Shown: positions 43,568 to 51,686, counted from the first letter of the stretch. The stretch is DNA of 51,686 nucleotides from CAZIGM01 sp964538675 (GCA_964538675.1 CAZIGM010000009.1:1-51686), one strand, 5' to 3'. The notes: generated by a model not told the origin, from the sequence alone. Numbers and translations: made by a program.

Positions 43568-44104
43568 ATGTCTCGTATAGGAAAAAAAATAATTGAAATT
43601 CCAGCAGATGTAGAAGTCAAAATTAAGGGTTCTGTGGTAACTGTAAAAGGACCTAAAGGAACATTAACAAAAACATTTAACGAAGAGATGAAGATCACAA
43701 AAAGAAAAGAACAAATTAGTGTAAAACGTCCTTCTGACAATAAAGTGCATCGTGCATTACATGGTACAACTCGTAGTTTAATAAGTAACATGATAGAGGG
43801 TGTTACGAATGGGTTCGAGAAAAAACTTGAATTAGTTGGTGTAGGGTATAGAGCAGCAAAGTCAGGAAATAAAGTAACGCTAAGTGTTGGTTATTCTCAT
43901 CCAGTTGAGTTTATACCTGAGGAAGGTATAGATTTGGATGTTGTTGATACAACTAAAATTATAGTTAAGGGAATAGATAAAGAGCGTGTAGGTGCTACTG
44001 CAGCTAATATTAGATCTGTACGTGAGCCAGAACCTTATAAGGGTAAAGGTATTAAATATTCCGATGAAAGAATTCGTCGTAAGGTTGGTAAAACTGGTAA
44101 GTAA
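43568..44104 (+). CDS. rplF: Ribosomal protein L6
   Basis: A 178-aa protein with two homologous domains; it begins MSRIGKKIIEIPADVEVKI and ends with the EPYKGKGIKYSDERIRRKVGK region. It sits near the sarcin-ricin loop. GGGGGTG precedes ATG 43568. Confidence 0.97.
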   Translation: MSRIGKKIIEIPADVEVKIKGSVVTVKGPKGTLTKTFNEEMKITKRKEQISVKRPSDNKVHRALHGTTRSLISNMIEGVTNGFEKKLELVGVGYRAAKSGNKVTLSVGYSHPVEFIPEEGIDLDVVDTTKIIVKGIDKERVGATAANIRSVREPEPYKGKGIKYSDERIRRKVGKTGK

Positions 44105-44135
44105 TGCTTTCGCCTAATGAAGGGAGTGAATCCGG

Positions 44136-44504
44136 TTGATAAATAAAGTAGATAAAAATAAAACTCGTAAGAAAAGACATTTGCGTATAAGAAAAGTCGT
44201 TAATGGTACAGTAGAACGTCCTCGTTTAAGTGTATTTCGTTCATCAAAACATATCTATGCACAGTTAATTGATGATAAGAATGGGAATACATTAGTATCG
44301 GCATCAACATTAGATGAAGAGCTAGAAGGAAAGTACGTTAATGGTGGTAATGTTGAGGCGGCAAAACTTGTAGGTGAAATTATTGCAAAACGTGCAATAG
44401 ATAAAGGCTATAAAATAGTAGTTTTTGATAGAAGTGGTTATTTATATCATGGTAGAATTAAGGCACTGGCTGATTCTGCACGTGAGACAGGTCTTCAATT
44501 CTAA
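44136..44504 (+). CDS. rplR: Ribosomal protein L18
   Basis: A 122-aa 5S rRNA-binding protein. It has the basic N terminus KNKTRKKRHLRIRKV, then RPRLSVFRSSKHIYAQ and DRSGYLYHGRIKALADSARE. The start is TTG at 44136 with AAGGGAGTG upstream. Confidence 0.97.
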   Translation: MINKVDKNKTRKKRHLRIRKVVNGTVERPRLSVFRSSKHIYAQLIDDKNGNTLVSASTLDEELEGKYVNGGNVEAAKLVGEIIAKRAIDKGYKIVVFDRSGYLYHGRIKALADSARETGLQF

Positions 44505-44528
44505 CCAGATAAGTAAGGAGGTAAAGAA

Positions 44529-45026
44529 ATGCAAATTGACCCAAATACTCTTGATTTACAAGAAAAAGTAGTCAACATTAATCGTGTTGCAAAAGTTGTT
44601 AAAGGTGGAAGACGTTTTAGCTTCAGTGCATTGGTTGTTGTTGGTGACAAAAACGGATGGGTTGGAGCAGGAATAGGTAAAGCATCAGAAGTACCAGATG
44701 CAATACGTAAGGGTATCGAAGATGCAAAAAAACATTTAATTCATGTTCCATTAGTAGGTGCTACAATTCCACATGAGATAAACGGAATTTATGGAGCAGG
44801 AAAAGTATTTCTTAAACCAGCTTCTGAAGGTACTGGTGTTATTGCGGGCGGACCAGTTCGTGCGGTACTTGAATTAGCAGGTATAGAAAATATTTTAACT
44901 AAATCATTAGGTTCTTCAAATTCAATGAATATGGTAAATGCAACTTTAAATGGTTTAAATCGTCTTAAACGGGCTGAGGAAGTTGCTAAATTGCGTGGGA
45001 AAACTATTGAAGAACTGTTAGGATAG
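44529..45026 (+). CDS. rpsE: Ribosomal protein S5
   Basis: A 165-aa protein at the mRNA entry. The N-terminal double-stranded-RNA-binding domain holds RVAKVVKGGRRFSFSALVVVGD, and the C-terminal part has GTGVIAGGPVRAVLELAGI. The spectinomycin-contact loop looks wild-type. AAGGAGG precedes ATG 44529. Confidence 0.97.
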   Translation: MQIDPNTLDLQEKVVNINRVAKVVKGGRRFSFSALVVVGDKNGWVGAGIGKASEVPDAIRKGIEDAKKHLIHVPLVGATIPHEINGIYGAGKVFLKPASEGTGVIAGGPVRAVLELAGIENILTKSLGSSNSMNMVNATLNGLNRLKRAEEVAKLRGKTIEELLG

Positions 45027-45037
45027 GAGGGAATATC

Positions 45038-45226
45038 ATGGCAAAAAAAATTCAAATTACCCTCAAACGTAGTTTAATTGGTCGTCCTGAAACACAAAGA
45101 ATTGTAGTAAAAACTTTAGGACTCCGTAAAATGAATCAAACAGTTACACATAATGACAATTCAGCTATTCGTGGAATGATTAATAAAGTAAGTCATTTAG
45201 TTGAAGTATCTGAATTGAATGAGTAA
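45038..45226 (+). CDS. rpmD: Ribosomal protein L30
   Basis: A 62-aa short bacterial L30: ITLKRSLIGRPETQR and LGLRKMNQTVTHNDN are the family marks. It starts 11 nt after rpsE with AGGAGGG upstream. Confidence 0.96.
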   Translation: MAKKIQITLKRSLIGRPETQRIVVKTLGLRKMNQTVTHNDNSAIRGMINKVSHLVEVSELNE

Positions 45227-45256
45227 ATACTGAGTTTAGACAGGGGAGGTGTACTT

Positions 45257-45697
45257 ATGAAGTTACATGAACTGAAACCTACGGAAGGTGCACGTCACAA
45301 AAGAAAACGTGTTGGGCGAGGAATAGCTACAGGAAATGGAAAAACAGCTGGACGTGGACACAAAGGTCAAAATTCTCGATCTGGTGGCGGAGTGAGATTA
45401 GGATTTGAAGGTGGACAAAATCCATTAGCTCGTAGATTACCTAAACGTGGTTTTAATAACCCTACTCGAAAAGAGTATACAATAATCAACTTAGATGTAT
45501 TAAACAATTTTGAAGAAGGTACAGTAGTTACACCAGAGCTGCTTATTGAAAAAGGGTATGTAAAGCAAGTTAAACACGGAATAAAAGTATTAGGGAACAA
45601 AGAAATAAATGTTGGTTTAACCGTGAAGGCTAATAAGTTTTCTGAGACTGCTGTTAAGAAAATAGCTGCTGCTGGCGGCCGAATTGAGGTGATCTAA
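45257..45697 (+). CDS. rplO: Ribosomal protein L15
   Basis: A 146-aa protein with the glycine-rich basic N-terminal extension (GNGKTAGRGHKGQNSRSGGG near 27-46) that threads into 23S rRNA, then a globular domain. Its stop overlaps the secY ATG by one base, coupling it to the translocase gene as is usual. Confidence 0.97.
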   Translation: MKLHELKPTEGARHKRKRVGRGIATGNGKTAGRGHKGQNSRSGGGVRLGFEGGQNPLARRLPKRGFNNPTRKEYTIINLDVLNNFEEGTVVTPELLIEKGYVKQVKHGIKVLGNKEINVGLTVKANKFSETAVKKIAAAGGRIEVI

Positions 45698-46989
45698 TGT
45701 TTTCGACGATCTCCAATATATTTAAAGTTGTTGATTTGAGAAAAAAAATTATTTTTACTATGTTGATGCTTGTAGTTTTTAGAATAGGTAGTTTCATTCC
45801 TGTTCCGAATATAGATAGTGGCGCTTTAGCCAATCTAACGGAAAGAGATTTTCTTGGATTGCTTAATACTTTTTCTGGAGGCGCATTACAAAACTTTTCA
45901 ATTTTTGCTATGGGTATCATGCCATATATTACAGCTTCCATTATAGTTAATTTATTAGCTATGGATGTTATTCCAAAGTTTGCAGAGTGGGCACGTCAAG
46001 GAGAAGCTGGGCGCAGAAAGATGTCACAGGTAACTCGATATGGTACGATTATACTTGGATTTATTCAAGGGATAGGTTTCTCAATTAGTTTTAATAGAAT
46101 GTATCCAGGGTTAGTTATTAATCCTAGTGTTACGACTTATTTGATAATTACAATTACTCTAACTGCAGGTACCGCTTTTTTAATGTGGCTTGGTGAACAA
46201 ATTACTGAAAAGGGTATAGGTAATGGAATATCTATTATAATATTTGCAGGTATAGTAGCTGGTTTTCCAGACTCATTAAGAGCTATATTTAGTACTGAAA
46301 TATCAACTGCAGGCGATCAATTATTTATGAATATTGTAAAAATAGTTATTATTGCAGTTGTAGTAATACTAATCGTAGCTGGTGTTATATTTATTACTCA
46401 AGGGATAAGAAAAATACCAGTAAATTATGCAAAACGAGTAGTAGGAAGAAAAATGTATGGAGGTCAATCTAGTTATATTCCATTTAAAGTTAATTCAGCT
46501 GGAGTAATACCTGTAATATTTGCATTATCTTTATTAATGTTTCCAGCTACAATTGCCCAATTTTGGTCTGGGAAAGCTGTTGCTGATTGGATAATTCAGC
46601 ATTTTACTTATTCGGATCCTTTTGGTGCAACTTTTTATGTTTTATTAATAATTGGATTTACCTATTTTTACACATATATTCAAATTAATCCGGAACAAAT
46701 GTCTGAGAATATGAAAAAAAATGGTGGGTATATACCGGGTGTTAGACCTGGGAAAGCAACAACAAAATATATAGTAAAAGTTTTGAATCGTATTACTTTG
46801 ACTGGAGCTATATTTTTAGCAGCAGTTGCAATATTACCTGTAATATTTACTGCATTTACAAATCTACCACAGTCAGTACAAATCGGTGGCACCTCTTTAT
46901 TAATTGTAGTTGGTGTTGCGTTAGATACAATGAAACAAGTAGAATCGCAATTAATAAATCGTCATTATGATGGTTTTATTAAGAAATAG
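45697..46989 (+). CDS. secY: SecY, protein translocase channel
   Basis: A 430-aa ten-helix membrane channel. Visible family marks are the TM2 plug region (GIMPYITASIIVNLL), GEQITEKGIGNGISIIIF in the TM4-5 region, and the cytosolic loop PEQMSENMKKNGGYIPGVRPG. With SecE (20189-20422) it forms the Sec pore; SecG is not in the window. TAATG overlap with rplO. Confidence 0.97.
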   Translation: MFSTISNIFKVVDLRKKIIFTMLMLVVFRIGSFIPVPNIDSGALANLTERDFLGLLNTFSGGALQNFSIFAMGIMPYITASIIVNLLAMDVIPKFAEWARQGEAGRRKMSQVTRYGTIILGFIQGIGFSISFNRMYPGLVINPSVTTYLIITITLTAGTAFLMWLGEQITEKGIGNGISIIIFAGIVAGFPDSLRAIFSTEISTAGDQLFMNIVKIVIIAVVVILIVAGVIFITQGIRKIPVNYAKRVVGRKMYGGQSSYIPFKVNSAGVIPVIFALSLLMFPATIAQFWSGKAVADWIIQHFTYSDPFGATFYVLLIIGFTYFYTYIQINPEQMSENMKKNGGYIPGVRPGKATTKYIVKVLNRITLTGAIFLAAVAILPVIFTAFTNLPQSVQIGGTSLLIVVGVALDTMKQVESQLINRHYDGFIKK

Positions 46990-47036
46990 ATCCTATATAG
47001 ATTCAAAAATGTTTGACTTGATGGGGGTATGTTAAT

Positions 47037-47687
47037 ATGAATATTGTTTTAATGGGTCTTCCTGGTGCAGGGAAGGGGACTCAAGCAGAAAAAATTGTTG
47101 ATCAATTTCATATTCCACATATTTCAACAGGAGATATGTTTAGGAATGCACTAAAAGAAGGCACTAATATGGGATTGAAGGCACAGGAATACATGGACAA
47201 AGGGCTTCTTGTACCTGATGAAGTAGTAATAGGTATTGTTGAGGAACGTTTAAGTCAAGACGATTGTAGTAGTGGTTTTTTAGTAGACGGATTTCCACGT
47301 ACTGTGCCTCAAGCGGAAGCATTAGATGTTTTACTTGAAAAATTGAAGAGAAATTTAGATCATGTGATTAATATAGCCGTAGATAAGAATAGCTTAATAG
47401 AACGTTTAACAGGTAGACGTATTTGTAAAAATTGTGGATCGACTTACCATATGGTATTTAATCCTTCTACAAATGAAGGAAAGTGTGATAAATGTGGTGG
47501 GGATCTATATCAAAGAGATGATGACAGAGAAGAAACTGTTATTACAAGACTTGAGGTAAATATTAATCAAACAGAACCATTACTAAACTATTATTCAAAA
47601 AAGAATTTATTAAGAACAATAGAAGGTAATCAAGGGATCGACAAGGTATTTGATTCTATTAATTTAGTACTTAGAGGTCTTAAATAA
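47037..47687 (+). CDS. adk: Adenylate kinase, zinc-containing
   Basis: A 216-aa enzyme balancing ATP, ADP and AMP. The P-loop GLPGAGKGTQ is at 7-16, the AMP site includes DGFPRT, and the LID domain is the long form with four cysteines (CKNCG and CDKCGG near 130-153), a structural zinc site common in Gram-positives. GGGGG precedes ATG 47037. It overlaps map by one base. Confidence 0.97.
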   Translation: MNIVLMGLPGAGKGTQAEKIVDQFHIPHISTGDMFRNALKEGTNMGLKAQEYMDKGLLVPDEVVIGIVEERLSQDDCSSGFLVDGFPRTVPQAEALDVLLEKLKRNLDHVINIAVDKNSLIERLTGRRICKNCGSTYHMVFNPSTNEGKCDKCGGDLYQRDDDREETVITRLEVNINQTEPLLNYYSKKNLLRTIEGNQGIDKVFDSINLVLRGLK

Positions 47688-48433
47688 TGATTATATGTAA
47701 GTCTGATAATGAGATTGAATTGATGCGAATAGCTGGACGAATAGTAGCTGAAACACATCAAATTTTAGCTAAATCAATTTGTCCTGGTATTACTACTAAG
47801 GAGCTTAATTATATAGCTGATAATTTTATTAGAAGTAAAAATGCTAATCCTTCATTTTTAGGGTATGCTGGGTTTCCAGCTAGCATATGTACTTCAATAA
47901 ATAATGAGCTAGTTCATGGTATTCCAAGTGAACGTATTCTTAAAAATGGAGATATAATAAGCATTGATATAGGTGCTGAATACAAAGGTTATCATGGAGA
48001 TTCTGCTTGGACCTATGGGGTTGGCAAAGTATCGGATAATGCACTTAGTTTATTAAAAGTTACAGAAGAATCCCTATATAAAGGTTTAGAAATGGCAAAA
48101 CCTGATTCGAGATTATTAGACATCTCTCACGCTATACAGGAACACGTGGAATCGCACAACTATTCTATAGTCAGAGAGTATGTTGGTCACGGAATCGGAG
48201 AGAATCTTCACGAAGATCCCCAAATCCCAAATTTTGGACCTCCAAACAGAGGGCCTCGACTAAAATTAGGTATGGCCTTAGCTATTGAACCAATGGTTAA
48301 TGAAGGTAAAAGATTTGTTAAAACATTAGAAGATAAATGGACAGTTATTACAGAGGATCATTCATTGTGTGCCCATTATGAGCATACTATAGTAATTACA
48401 AAAGATGGTCATGAAATAATGACTAAATTATAG
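47687..48433 (+). CDS. map: Methionine aminopeptidase, type I
   Basis: A 248-aa metalloenzyme that removes the initiator Met. Metal ligands are visible in DIGAEYKGYHGDSAW (two Asp), GHGIGENLHEDP (His), AIEPMV (Glu) and HYEHTIVIT (Glu). There is no N-terminal zinc-finger extension. The start overlaps the adk stop (TAATG). Adk-map-KOW-infA is the usual clostridial order. Confidence 0.96.
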   Translation: MIICKSDNEIELMRIAGRIVAETHQILAKSICPGITTKELNYIADNFIRSKNANPSFLGYAGFPASICTSINNELVHGIPSERILKNGDIISIDIGAEYKGYHGDSAWTYGVGKVSDNALSLLKVTEESLYKGLEMAKPDSRLLDISHAIQEHVESHNYSIVREYVGHGIGENLHEDPQIPNFGPPNRGPRLKLGMALAIEPMVNEGKRFVKTLEDKWTVITEDHSLCAHYEHTIVITKDGHEIMTKL

Positions 48434-48441
48434 GTGATTGT

Positions 48442-48753
48442 ATGAGTGATTCAAGTTCATTATTTAAAGTTGGGGAGATAGTAGAAATTTTAATGGGTCG
48501 TGACGCTGGTAAATATGCAGTAATTTTAGAAATTCTTAACGACCGATATGTTTATATTATTGATGGGGATAAACGCAAGTATGACAATCCTAAAATGAAA
48601 AATATACGACATATTCGTTCTACTAGGAATATTTCAAAAGAGGTCATTAAAAGTTTGATGGAAGATAATAGGGTTTCTAATGCTAAATTGAGATTTGTTA
48701 TACAAGATTATTTAGATAATCAATTTAGTGAGGAAATAAGGAAAGGGGAGTAG
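48442..48753 (+). CDS. KOW-domain RNA-binding protein (L14e-like)
   Basis: A 103-aa protein with an N-terminal KOW/SH3-like domain (FKVGEIVEILMGRDAGKYAVIL near 8-29, core GRDAGKYAV), resembling eukaryotic/archaeal ribosomal L14e, and a charged helical tail. Such proteins sit between map and infA in many Clostridia and are absent from Bacillus; ribosome binding is inferred from fold and place, not shown. ATG 48442 follows TAGGTG, a weak site, and the gene is 8 nt after map and 4 nt before infA. Confidence 0.8.
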   Translation: MSDSSSLFKVGEIVEILMGRDAGKYAVILEILNDRYVYIIDGDKRKYDNPKMKNIRHIRSTRNISKEVIKSLMEDNRVSNAKLRFVIQDYLDNQFSEEIRKGE

Positions 48754-48757
48754 AACT

Positions 48758-48976
48758 TTGACCAAAGAGGATGCTATTGAAGTTGAAGGTACAGTAATTG
48801 AACCTTTACCAAATGCAATGTTTAAAGTGGAACTAGAAAATGGTCATAAAATTTTAGCACATGTATCAGGGAAAATTAGAATGCATTTCATTAGGATTTT
48901 ACCTGGTGATAAAGTAACAGTAGAATTATCGCCATACGATTTATCGCGTGGAAGAATTACGTATCGATATAAATAA
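48758..48976 (+). CDS. infA: Translation initiation factor IF-1
   Basis: A 72-aa OB-fold protein of standard length: EVEGTVIEPLPNAMFKVELE, HVSGKIRMHFIRILPGDKV and the SPYDLSRGRITYR end. It occupies the A site during initiation. The start is TTG at 48758 with AAAGGGGAG upstream, giving MTKEDAIE. Confidence 0.96.
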   Translation: MTKEDAIEVEGTVIEPLPNAMFKVELENGHKILAHVSGKIRMHFIRILPGDKVTVELSPYDLSRGRITYRYK

Positions 48977-48983
48977 ATGCTGA

Positions 48984-49121
<138 letters not shown>

Positions 49122-49141
49122 TCTAAGGAGGTGTTATTTTT

Positions 49142-49510
49142 ATGGCACGTATTGCAGGTGTAGACTTACCTCGTGATAAACGAGTAGAGGTTGCATTAAC
49201 CTATATTTTTGGAATTGGACGTTCAACATCTATTAAATTATTAAATGAAACGGATATTAATCCAGATACAAGGGTACGAGATTTAACAGAAGATGAGATA
49301 TCAAAATTACGTGAAGTAATTGATAAAAGCACTAAGGTTGAGGGAGATCTGCGACGTGAAGTAGCTCTTAATATTAAGCGCCTAATTGAAATAGGTTCTT
49401 ATAGAGGTATTCGTCATCGTCGTGGATTACCTGTTCGTGGACAAAAGACTAAGACTAACGCAAGAACTAGAAAAGGTCCACGCCGTACTGTAGCTAATAA
49501 GAAGAAGTAA
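49142..49510 (+). CDS. rpsM: Ribosomal protein S13
   Basis: A 122-aa 30S head protein. It begins ARIAGVDLPRDKRVEVALTY and has SYRGIRHRRGLPVRGQKTKTNAR (core RGIRHRRGLPVRGQ) near the C-terminal tail that contacts P-site tRNA. AAGGAGGTG precedes ATG 49142. Confidence 0.97.
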   Translation: MARIAGVDLPRDKRVEVALTYIFGIGRSTSIKLLNETDINPDTRVRDLTEDEISKLREVIDKSTKVEGDLRREVALNIKRLIEIGSYRGIRHRRGLPVRGQKTKTNARTRKGPRRTVANKKK

Positions 49511-49524
49511 GGAGGGATGACGAA

Positions 49525-49914
49525 ATGGCTAAAAGAACTACAAGAACAAAAAAACGCGATCGAAAAAATATTGAGAGCGGAGTAGCTCATATAAAATCAA
49601 CATTTAATAACACCATTATTACTATTACAGATCCTCACGGTAATGTGATATCTTGGAGTAGTGCTGGGGCTTTAGGATTTAAAGGTTCTAGAAAAAGCAC
49701 TCCATTTGCTGCACAGATGTCGGCAGAATCAGCTGCAAGGGCAGCGATGGAGCATGGCATGAAGTCCGTTGAGGTATTGGTAAAAGGTCCTGGAGCTGGA
49801 AGGGAAGCGGCTATTCGCTCCTTACAAGCAGCTGGATTAGAAGTTAAGATGATTAAGGACGTTACCCCGATTCCACATAACGGCTGCCGTCCACCAAAAC
49901 GTCGTCGTGTGTAA
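49525..49914 (+). CDS. rpsK: Ribosomal protein S11
   Basis: A 129-aa 30S platform protein: GVAHIKSTFNNTIITITD, GFKGSRKSTPFAAQ and the C-terminal HNGCRPPKRRRV. It is followed not by rpsD, as in most Clostridia, but by a 200-nt non-coding gap and rpoA. AAGGAGGG precedes ATG 49525. Confidence 0.97.
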   Translation: MAKRTTRTKKRDRKNIESGVAHIKSTFNNTIITITDPHGNVISWSSAGALGFKGSRKSTPFAAQMSAESAARAAMEHGMKSVEVLVKGPGAGREAAIRSLQAAGLEVKMIKDVTPIPHNGCRPPKRRRV

Positions 49915-49943
49915 TAAGTTTAGCATATTATGTATACTATACT

Positions 49944-49972
49944 CGAACATGTGAATAATAAAATGGTAGAAT
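49944..49972 (+). promoter_or_regulatory. Candidate internal promoter before rpoA
   Basis: CGAACA (49944-49949), 17-nt spacer, TAGAAT (49967-49972). The -35 is poor. A TATACT at 49933-49938 could be another -10 but has no good -35. Either would separate rpoA-rplQ in part from the upstream supercluster. Confidence 0.35.
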
Positions 49973-50092
49973 AGGGTAATTATGTACTTTCAGCTAGAAC
50001 CAACTTTTATAACATAGTTAGATTCAAATTCTAGTACTACCTATGTTCTTGTTGGTACAATACCCTCGGAGAAGTTATTCCGTTTTATAGGG
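49973..50092 (+). promoter_or_regulatory. Structured leader upstream of rpoA (unassigned RNA element)
   Basis: Several helices can form: AGGGTA (49973-49978) with TACCCT (50061-50066); ACCAAC (49999-50004) with GTTGGT (50051-50056); AACATAG (50011-50017) with CTATGTT (50041-50047); TAGA (50019-50022) with TCTA (50030-50033). CCCT (50063-50066) can instead pair with AGGG (50089-50092) around a small CGGA/TCCG hairpin, close to the rpoA ribosome site. The two choices are mutually exclusive, as in a regulatory switch. The family is not recognised. Confidence 0.5.
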
Positions 50093-50114
50093 ACGTATAA
50101 AGGAGGGTTTAAGA

Positions 50115-51059
50115 GTGATTGAAATTGAAAAACCAAAGATAGAGATTATAGAAGTTCGAGAAGATTCTAGTTATGGGAAAATAGTTGTTGAACCACTTGA
50201 ACGTGGTTACGGTACAACACTTGGAAACTCATTAAGACGTATTCTTTTATCATCATTGCCTGGTGCTGCAGTAACTTCGATTCAAATCGACGGTGTGTTA
50301 CATGAATTTTCTACTGTTCCCGGTGTTGTTGAAGATACAGCTGAAATAATCTTAAATCTTAAAAAACTATCTTTAAAAATTCATTCTGATGAAGAAAAAA
50401 TTTTAGAGATAGATGTAAATGGTGGAGGAGAAATTACAGCAGGTGATATTAGAGCAGACAGCGATGTTGAAATATTAAATCCTGAGTTACAGATTGCAAC
50501 AGTAGAAGATAATGCTAGATTTCATATGTTGATTCGCGTAAATCGTGGAAGAGGTTATGTGCCTGCAGAAGGCAATAAGAAGGAAGAACAACCAATAGGA
50601 GTTATTCCTGTTGACTCTATTTATACTCCAATAACTAGAGTTAATTTCAATGTAGAGAATACACGTGTTGGACAAGTAACTAATTATGATAAATTAACTC
50701 TTGAATTATGGACAGATGGAAGTATTCGTCCAGAAGAAGCAGTTAGTTTAGGCGCGAAAATTTTAACGGAGCACCTTAATTTGTTTGTTGGTTTAACTGA
50801 AGAAGCAAAAGAAGCAGAGATAATGGTAGAAAAAGAAGAAGACCAAAAAGAGAAAGTATTAGAAATGACAATTGAAGAATTAGATCTCTCAGTTCGTTCA
50901 TATAATTGTTTAAAACGTGCTGGAATCAACACAGTACAAGAATTAACAACAAAAAGTGATGAGGACATGATGAAGGTTCGTAATTTAGGACGCAAATCAT
51001 TAGAAGAAGTTCAATATAAACTACAAGAGCTTGGACTTTTACTTCGCAAGGAAGAATAG
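50115..51059 (+). CDS. rpoA: RNA polymerase alpha subunit
   Basis: A 314-aa protein of full length. The N-terminal domain (about 1-225) has VEPLERGYGTTLGNSLRRILLSS (core GTTLGNSLRR) for dimerisation and beta contact; a linker rich in Glu and Lys follows; the C-terminal domain (SVRSYNCLKRAGINTVQEL, then NLGRKSLEEV) binds UP elements and activators. The start is GTG at 50115, 7 nt after AAGGAGGG. It follows an unusual leader and is 29 nt from rplQ. Confidence 0.97.
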   Translation: MIEIEKPKIEIIEVREDSSYGKIVVEPLERGYGTTLGNSLRRILLSSLPGAAVTSIQIDGVLHEFSTVPGVVEDTAEIILNLKKLSLKIHSDEEKILEIDVNGGGEITAGDIRADSDVEILNPELQIATVEDNARFHMLIRVNRGRGYVPAEGNKKEEQPIGVIPVDSIYTPITRVNFNVENTRVGQVTNYDKLTLELWTDGSIRPEEAVSLGAKILTEHLNLFVGLTEEAKEAEIMVEKEEDQKEKVLEMTIEELDLSVRSYNCLKRAGINTVQELTTKSDEDMMKVRNLGRKSLEEVQYKLQELGLLLRKEE

Positions 51060-51088
51060 TATTATCTCTTAAAAAGGAGGGACTAAGT

Positions 51089-51454
51089 ATGGCATACAAG
51101 AAATTAGGCCGCAACTCAGCTGCGCGGAAAGCTTTATTCCGTGACCTTGTAACTGATTTATTTATATATGAGCGTATAGAGACGACTGAATCAAAAGCAA
51201 AAGAAGTACGCTCAATTGCCGAAAAACTTATTACACTTGCAAAACGTGGCGACTTACATTCAAGACGATTAGTAGCTTCTTATGTTAGAAAAGAAGTTGC
51301 TGATGCACAAGAGGGACAAGATGCAATCCAAAAGTTATTTAGCAACATAGCTCCACGTTTCTCTGAACGCTCGGGTGGGTATACACGCATATTAAAAATT
51401 GGACCTCGTCGTGGGGATGCAGCAGAAATGGTATATCTTGAATTAGTAGAATAG
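51089..51454 (+). CDS. rplQ: Ribosomal protein L17
   Basis: A 121-aa protein ending the alpha operon. It begins AYKKLGRNSAARKALFRDL, has IETTESKAKEVRSIAEKLIT and the RSGGYTRILKIGPRRGDAAEM (core GGYTRILKIGPRRGD) C-terminal motif. AAAGGAGGG precedes ATG 51089. A terminator follows at once. Confidence 0.97.
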   Translation: MAYKKLGRNSAARKALFRDLVTDLFIYERIETTESKAKEVRSIAEKLITLAKRGDLHSRRLVASYVRKEVADAQEGQDAIQKLFSNIAPRFSERSGGYTRILKIGPRRGDAAEMVYLELVE

Positions 51455-51465
51455 AATATATATGT

Positions 51466-51517
51466 AAAAGGGTGAGGACGAAACTTATATGGTAGTTTCA
51501 TAGTCAGTACCCTTTTT
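51466..51517 (+). terminator. Terminator of the alpha operon
   Basis: AAAAGGGT (51466-51473) pairs with ACCCTTTT (51509-51516), enclosing a second hairpin GAAACT (51480-51485) with AGTTTC (51494-51499), followed by T. It marks the end of the S10-spc-alpha supercluster. Confidence 0.75.
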
Positions 51518-51521
51518 ATCT

Positions 51522-51686
51522 AGATATGATAAGACCCCCACTTACACATAAAGTGCGCAAGTCACGCTATAATGCTAAAGCATTAAGTCATGCTATGTTA
51601 AGTGGGGGAGAATTAATTTAGGATAAGTCTCACTAGAATTCAGATGGAGTTAAAGAAAACTTGATTTACGCAAGTTTAAACGTAGC
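51522..51686. repeat. Hairpin-rich dispersed repeat, copy 2 (runs off the window)
   Basis: Starts with GATAAG and CCCACTTACACA like copy 1 at 1616-1733, and repeats its 18-base block exactly at 51637-51654. Its centre differs: a perfect 10-bp stem CCCCCACTTA (51535-51544) with TAAGTGGGGG (51599-51608) enclosing AATGCT/AGCATT (51571-51584). A further hairpin AAACTTG/CAAGTTT is at 51657-51677. Possibly an IS200/IS605-type end or non-autonomous relative; any transposase or tnpB would lie beyond the window edge. Confidence 0.55.

Noticed and set aside
49915..50114. A remnant of rpsD between rpsK and rpoA
   Set aside because: The gap is far too short for S4, all frames are closed and no S4 motif is visible.

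Overview
The window is a single co-oriented (+ strand), AT-rich housekeeping block of about 51.7 kb from a low-GC Gram-positive bacterium (Bacillota). Gene content and order point to a Clostridia-like, probably spore-forming organism. The evidence is the ctsR-mcsA-mcsB-clpC-radA-disA block, sigH next to rpmG-secE-nusG, the zinc-ribbon forms of L33, S14 and L36, a small KOW protein between map and infA (a clostridial habit), many GTG/TTG starts behind strong Shine-Dalgarno sites, and a Cys-specific T-box. I cannot name the species.

Layout. 1-80: the 3' end of a 5S rRNA and its terminator, so an rRNA operon lies just upstream. 197-1593: a HAD phosphatase and an MgtC-like membrane protein. 1616-1733: a hairpin-rich dispersed repeat that recurs at 51522-51686. 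1775-6422: the CtsR-controlled protein-arginine kinase / ClpC operon with its promoter, operator and terminator. 6537-10356: radA, disA and a phosphatidylserine-to-phosphatidylethanolamine pair (psd, pssA). 10478-14968: a CarD-type regulator, a PIN-TRAM membrane protein, ispD, ispF and gltX. 15010-19011: a cysteine T-box, then cysE, cysS, mrnC, rlmB and yacP. 19018-23398: sigH, rpmG, secE, nusG, rplK, rplA, rplJ and rplL with L1-type and L10-type leaders. 23441-24065: a YbxB-type methyltransferase broken by a one-base frameshift. 24062-36290: rpoB, rpoC, an L7Ae-like protein, rpsL, rpsG, fusA and tuf. 36325-51517: the continuous S10-spc-alpha supercluster from rpsJ to rplQ, with secY, adk, map, a KOW protein and infA inside it. 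rpsD is absent from its usual clostridial place between rpsK and rpoA; a roughly 200-nt apparently structured leader sits there instead.

Together the genes supply the transcription and translation core (RNA polymerase alpha, beta and beta'; elongation and initiation factors; most ribosomal proteins), protein export (SecE, SecY), heat-stress proteolysis, c-di-AMP signalling and cysteine/cysteinyl-tRNA supply. I see no CRISPR array, phage, toxin-antitoxin, defence or secondary-metabolite system, and no convincing new multi-gene system. The points most worth a second look are regulatory or evolutionary: the broken ybxB, the rpoA leader with the missing rpsD, two mRNA mimics of the L1 site of 23S rRNA, a possible rpoB attenuator, an altered Psd self-cleavage site, and the repeat pair bracketing the block. 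All assignments come from reading the sequence by eye; no database search or folding program was run.
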